Source: Euryhalocaulis caribicus
GTDB taxonomy: Bacteria; Pseudomonadota; Alphaproteobacteria; Caulobacterales; Maricaulaceae
Direction of reading: 5' to 3'
Assembly: GCF_000412185.1 (NCBI RefSeq)
Contig: NZ_ASJA01000021.1
Span: forward strand, 1 to 45,862
DNA: 45,862 nt
Shown one piece after another: positions 43,985 to 45,862 of the stretch (its first letter is position 1; the number at the start of each line of letters is the position of its first letter). Made by a program: the position numbers and the translations under genes. The notes beneath the pieces were generated by a model, which saw only the letters and a program-made list of their open reading frames with translations, was not told where the DNA came from and made no database searches.

Positions 43985-44878
43985 CTAGCCCTTGAAGCAG
44001 TTCTCTCGATGCCATTCTAAGAATGCCGGGTTTGGCTGATAACGCCCATCTTCCGGAACCGCGACCTCGCCAGTCGGCAAGAAAAACCTCTCCACGCCTT
44101 CTGGGAGGCGGCCCTTAGCGGTTAGCAACTTGTAGTCGTCATCGACGCTGATTAGGCCTCGATCGAACATCCAGTGAACTGTTCTTGAGAGCGCCAATCC
44201 GTTTCTTACTGAGTCAGGCCCGTCATGCGCGACTGGGCGGATATGGGCGGCTTCCATTTCGGCGCGACCACCGCCATTGATGATCTGTAGCCCAGTTACA
44301 GCACATCGAGAATCATAAGCATTGCGCACTTGTCGAGCGAACACTCGATCTCGGAATTTTCGGTTCGTAATTTGTTGAATTACAGGACGCTCAAACTCAA
44401 GCTGGTCCTCGGCTACACCATATAATGTTGGAGAAGAATCATCATTTTTTTCAGATACTTCCTCTAGTAATGCGCTCGCATAACCGGCTCGAACGACCAA
44501 ATCGAACTCATCATCTGGGATACGGCGAACCGAGACACCCATGGCGCCCTTGCTGACCTGATCTTCTCCACGGTCCAGCTTGCTCTCCCAGAAGCCCCCA
44601 TCTGGCTTTCGTAGCGGGACTTCTTCTGGGAATGGGAGAAAATTCGCTAGGTGCGCGTAAAAATGATCCGGTTTTTGGAAATCAGGTTCAATCGACTGGA
44701 TAGTGGCGCACGCCCAATACATGAGCCGCCCGTTTTCACGACGCGGCTCATAAAACAAACAGCCGTCACCCACAGCCTCTTCAGCGGCGCGAAGATACTG
44801 CTTGGGAAAATGATACCATTTCCCCGGCTCGTCATCGTAGCCGCTGCCAGCGCGTTGAGTCAGAACGACTTTGGTCAC
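43985..44878 (-). CDS. HNH endonuclease, putative defence nuclease
   Basis: A 297-residue protein with an HNH_2-type (PF13391) nuclease domain in the C-terminal third: RCAVTGLQI (C192), EAAHIRPVAHDGPDSVRNGL (H212, N226) and LSRTVHWMFDRGLISVDDDY (H235). The N-terminal two thirds (GSGYDDEPGKWYHFPKQYLR, LFYEPRRENGRLMYWA, FYAHLANFLPFPEEVPLRKP) resemble the sequence-recognition region seen in HNH restriction-like enzymes. The gene starts with GTG at 44878 and lacks a clear ribosome site. Base composition is visibly lower in GC than the neighbouring lepA, pointing to horizontal transfer. A restriction or anti-phage function is likely but unproven; no methyltransferase is adjacent. Confidence 0.85.
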   Translation of the reverse strand: MTKVVLTQRAGSGYDDEPGKWYHFPKQYLRAAEEAVGDGCLFYEPRRENGRLMYWACATIQSIEPDFQKPDHFYAHLANFLPFPEEVPLRKPDGGFWESKLDRGEDQVSKGAMGVSVRRIPDDEFDLVVRAGYASALLEEVSEKNDDSSPTLYGVAEDQLEFERPVIQQITNRKFRDRVFARQVRNAYDSRCAVTGLQIINGGGRAEMEAAHIRPVAHDGPDSVRNGLALSRTVHWMFDRGLISVDDDYKLLTAKGRLPEGVERFFLPTGEVAVPEDGRYQPNPAFLEWHRENCFKG

Positions 44879-44974
44879 GGTTCAACGATAAATCAGCGCG
44901 AAGGCGGTAAGCAAAGTATTTGAACTGAGCGCTGGCGTATCGCGCCCGACATTCGATCCTTCAAATAACGAGGA

Positions 44975-45451
44975 TTATTCCTCCTCGCCCCACTTCAGCT
45001 GGAAATCGAAGCGCCGCTTGTTGGCGTTAAAGCGGAAATCCTGGGTGCAGCCGGTGGCGAAGTGGGGCGGCTCGCTTTGCCAGTCATAGCGCCACTGGCT
45101 GAGCGTTTCGGCGCCGTAGCCGACCGAGTCGCGCAGCGCGGCGTGCTCCAGATAATAGGGATCGCCCGTGAAAATGATGTTCACCGGCTGGCCCCCGGCA
45201 TTGATGTCGTAGCGATAGGGGAAGCTGGTCTGGCGCAGCGCGCTGTCGCGGTCCGACAGCCAGATCATCTCGAACAGCTTGGGCGGAAACACCGGGTGGA
45301 CCAGCGAGTCCACCGTCAGGTCCGCATCCGCGCAGGCCACGGTGGCGGGCGGAACCTCCGCCGGCGCCGTCGCCCCGCCAAACTCCGCCGTCGTGCCCAC
45401 GCACCCGGCCAGCATCAGCGCGCCAGCGCCGCTCATCCAGATTGATTTCAT
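44975..45451 (-). CDS. TonB C-terminal-like lipoprotein
   Basis: A 158-residue protein with a lipoprotein signal (LAGC, C17). The mature domain (about 55-150) contains PPKLFEMIWLSDRDSALRQT, YRYDINAGGQPVNIIFTGDP and LSQWRYDWQSEPPHFATGC. The order of strand, G-x-P-x-x-I strand, helix and W-R-Y is that of TonB C-terminal (energy-transducer) domains, but the usual Pro-rich spacer and TM helix are missing. Two cysteines (C40-type near ACADADL and C139-type in TGCTQDF) may form a disulfide. It may be a periplasmic or outer-membrane relative that does not energise receptors. ATG at 45451 has GGAGGAATG upstream. Confidence in the fold is moderate. Confidence 0.6.
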   Translation of the reverse strand: MKSIWMSGAGALMLAGCVGTTAEFGGATAPAEVPPATVACADADLTVDSLVHPVFPPKLFEMIWLSDRDSALRQTSFPYRYDINAGGQPVNIIFTGDPYYLEHAALRDSVGYGAETLSQWRYDWQSEPPHFATGCTQDFRFNANKRRFDFQLKWGEEE

Positions 45452-45532
45452 GACATTCCTCCCCATGGCGTTGCACGCAGTCGGACGCAACCTGCCCCGC
45501 CGGTCAACCCTTGCGCGAGAAAAAGGGAGAGC

Positions 45533-45558
45533 GGGGAAGTTTGCGGGGGAAGTTTGCG
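45533..45558. repeat. 13-bp perfect tandem duplication
   Basis: GGGGAAGTTTGCG occurs twice head-to-tail without a spacer (45533-45545 and 45546-45558). It lies in the non-coding region upstream of the TonB-like lipoprotein gene. Probably a slippage product; could also be two adjacent binding half-sites. Confidence 0.85.
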
Positions 45559-45571
45559 TGTTCTGAACCCC

Positions 45572-45604
45572 GCCTTCGAGACGCCCTCCCGGGCTCCTCA
45601 GGCT
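45572..45604 (-). repeat. REP-like palindromic unit, copy 1
   Basis: Read on the reverse strand it contains CCTGAGGAGCC followed by a short spacer and GGGCGTCTCGAAGG. The same blocks appear in copy 2 at 45657 in the opposite orientation. This type of unit is familiar from intergenic regions of Caulobacterales and sphingomonads. Confidence 0.75.
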
Positions 45605-45656
45605 AAGGTTTGGGGTTGGAAGTCGCTGTTTCTCCACCCCTTCCCATCACCCTTCC

Positions 45657-45693
45657 CCTGAGGAGCCGCGCCAGGGGCGCGGCGTCTCGAAGG
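45657..45693 (+). repeat. REP-like palindromic unit, copy 2
   Basis: CCTGAGGAGCC (45657-45667) and GGCGTCTCGAAGG (45681-45693) flank a hairpin GCCGCGCC / GGCGCGGC (45665-45672, 45676-45683) with loop AGG. It is preceded by CCCTTCCC tracts like those in the foldback element of the helicase gene. With copy 1 it forms an inverted pair of about 120 bp. Confidence 0.8.
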
Positions 45694-45862
45694 GCCAGAA
45701 AACAGGGACAATCCCGAAAATATCAGACCGGGTCCCGGGACGGCGTAAGCTCGTCGGTGTTTGCCGTCATGCGAGGGGCTTCGGATCCGGTCGCCCGAGG
45801 GACGGAGTTGAACGCGGTTCCCGGGATACGGCAGGGTCTGACCAGACCGTGCGCGTCCCGGC

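Larger units (their letters stand above)
45452..45862. other. Repeat-rich non-coding region
   Basis: No protein-coding gene can be supported in these 411 bp. They hold a 13-bp tandem repeat, two REP-like palindromic units in opposite orientation, a GTCCCGGGAC palindrome (45732-45741), and further GC-rich sequence running off the end. The last 150 bp (from about 45700) contain no recognisable RNA gene; a gene start beyond the edge is possible. Confidence 0.7.

Noticed and set aside
45700-45862. A possible RNA gene in the last 160 bp
   Set aside because: No tRNA, rRNA, tmRNA, RNase P or SRP core could be recognised; the GC-rich palindromes alone do not support one.

Overview
The window is a high-GC chromosomal segment of a Gram-negative alphaproteobacterium, most likely from the Maricaulales/Hyphomonadaceae group. 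This rests on family recognition, not on a search: a SapC-family protein, a DUF1134 (EipA-type) lipoprotein, a DUF2306 membrane protein, many TonB- and lipoprotein-type envelope genes and an alphaproteobacterial mdh / sucCDAB arrangement. I see no rRNA, tRNA, prophage, IS transposase or CRISPR array.

Layout. 1-6.2 kb: tail of an AAA ATPase, an Nfu-type Fe-S carrier, a universal stress protein, a secreted protein, a periplasmic redoxin, a Bcr/CflA drug-efflux pump and a DsbD-type electron carrier. 6.3-10.5 kb: SapC, a ZnuD-like zinc TonB receptor with two His/Asp/Glu-rich blocks, a divergent Zur repressor and a degenerate receiver-like protein. 10.6-15.1 kb: a thioesterase, an alpha/beta hydrolase, YjbQ, a TPR protein and an orphan C5 DNA methyltransferase. 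15.2-17.7 kb: a ligase-associated DEXH helicase broken by a foldback element of about 110 bp. 17.7-22.4 kb: lipoproteins, an MFS exporter, an unknown 384-residue protein and a tandem pair of small paralogues. 22.5-36.2 kb: TCA-cycle genes mdh and then sucC-sucD-sucA-sucB, with eight unrelated genes between mdh and sucC. 36.2-41.8 kb: membrane proteins, an epoxide hydrolase, a Kv-like potassium channel, an EipA-type protein and an RTX serralysin. 41.9-45.9 kb: lepA, then a lower-GC two-gene module (HNH nuclease plus a 73-residue protein), a TonB-like lipoprotein and a repeat-rich non-coding tail.

How the genes work together. Mdh and the suc operon form the malate and 2-oxoglutarate-to-succinate part of the TCA cycle; the E3 subunit (lpd) is not in the window. 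Zur and the zinc receptor form a divergent regulator/target pair with a candidate operator between them. DsbD and two redoxins point to extracytoplasmic thiol chemistry.

The strongest unusual observations are: (1) the nested inverted-repeat element that frameshifts the helicase between motifs I and Ia; (2) five of twelve convergent gene pairs whose stop codons interlock in a shared CTAG; (3) an E2o with two lipoyl domains and oppositely charged linkers; (4) a compositionally distinct HNH-nuclease/small-protein pair next to lepA; (5) a tandem family of small unknown proteins.
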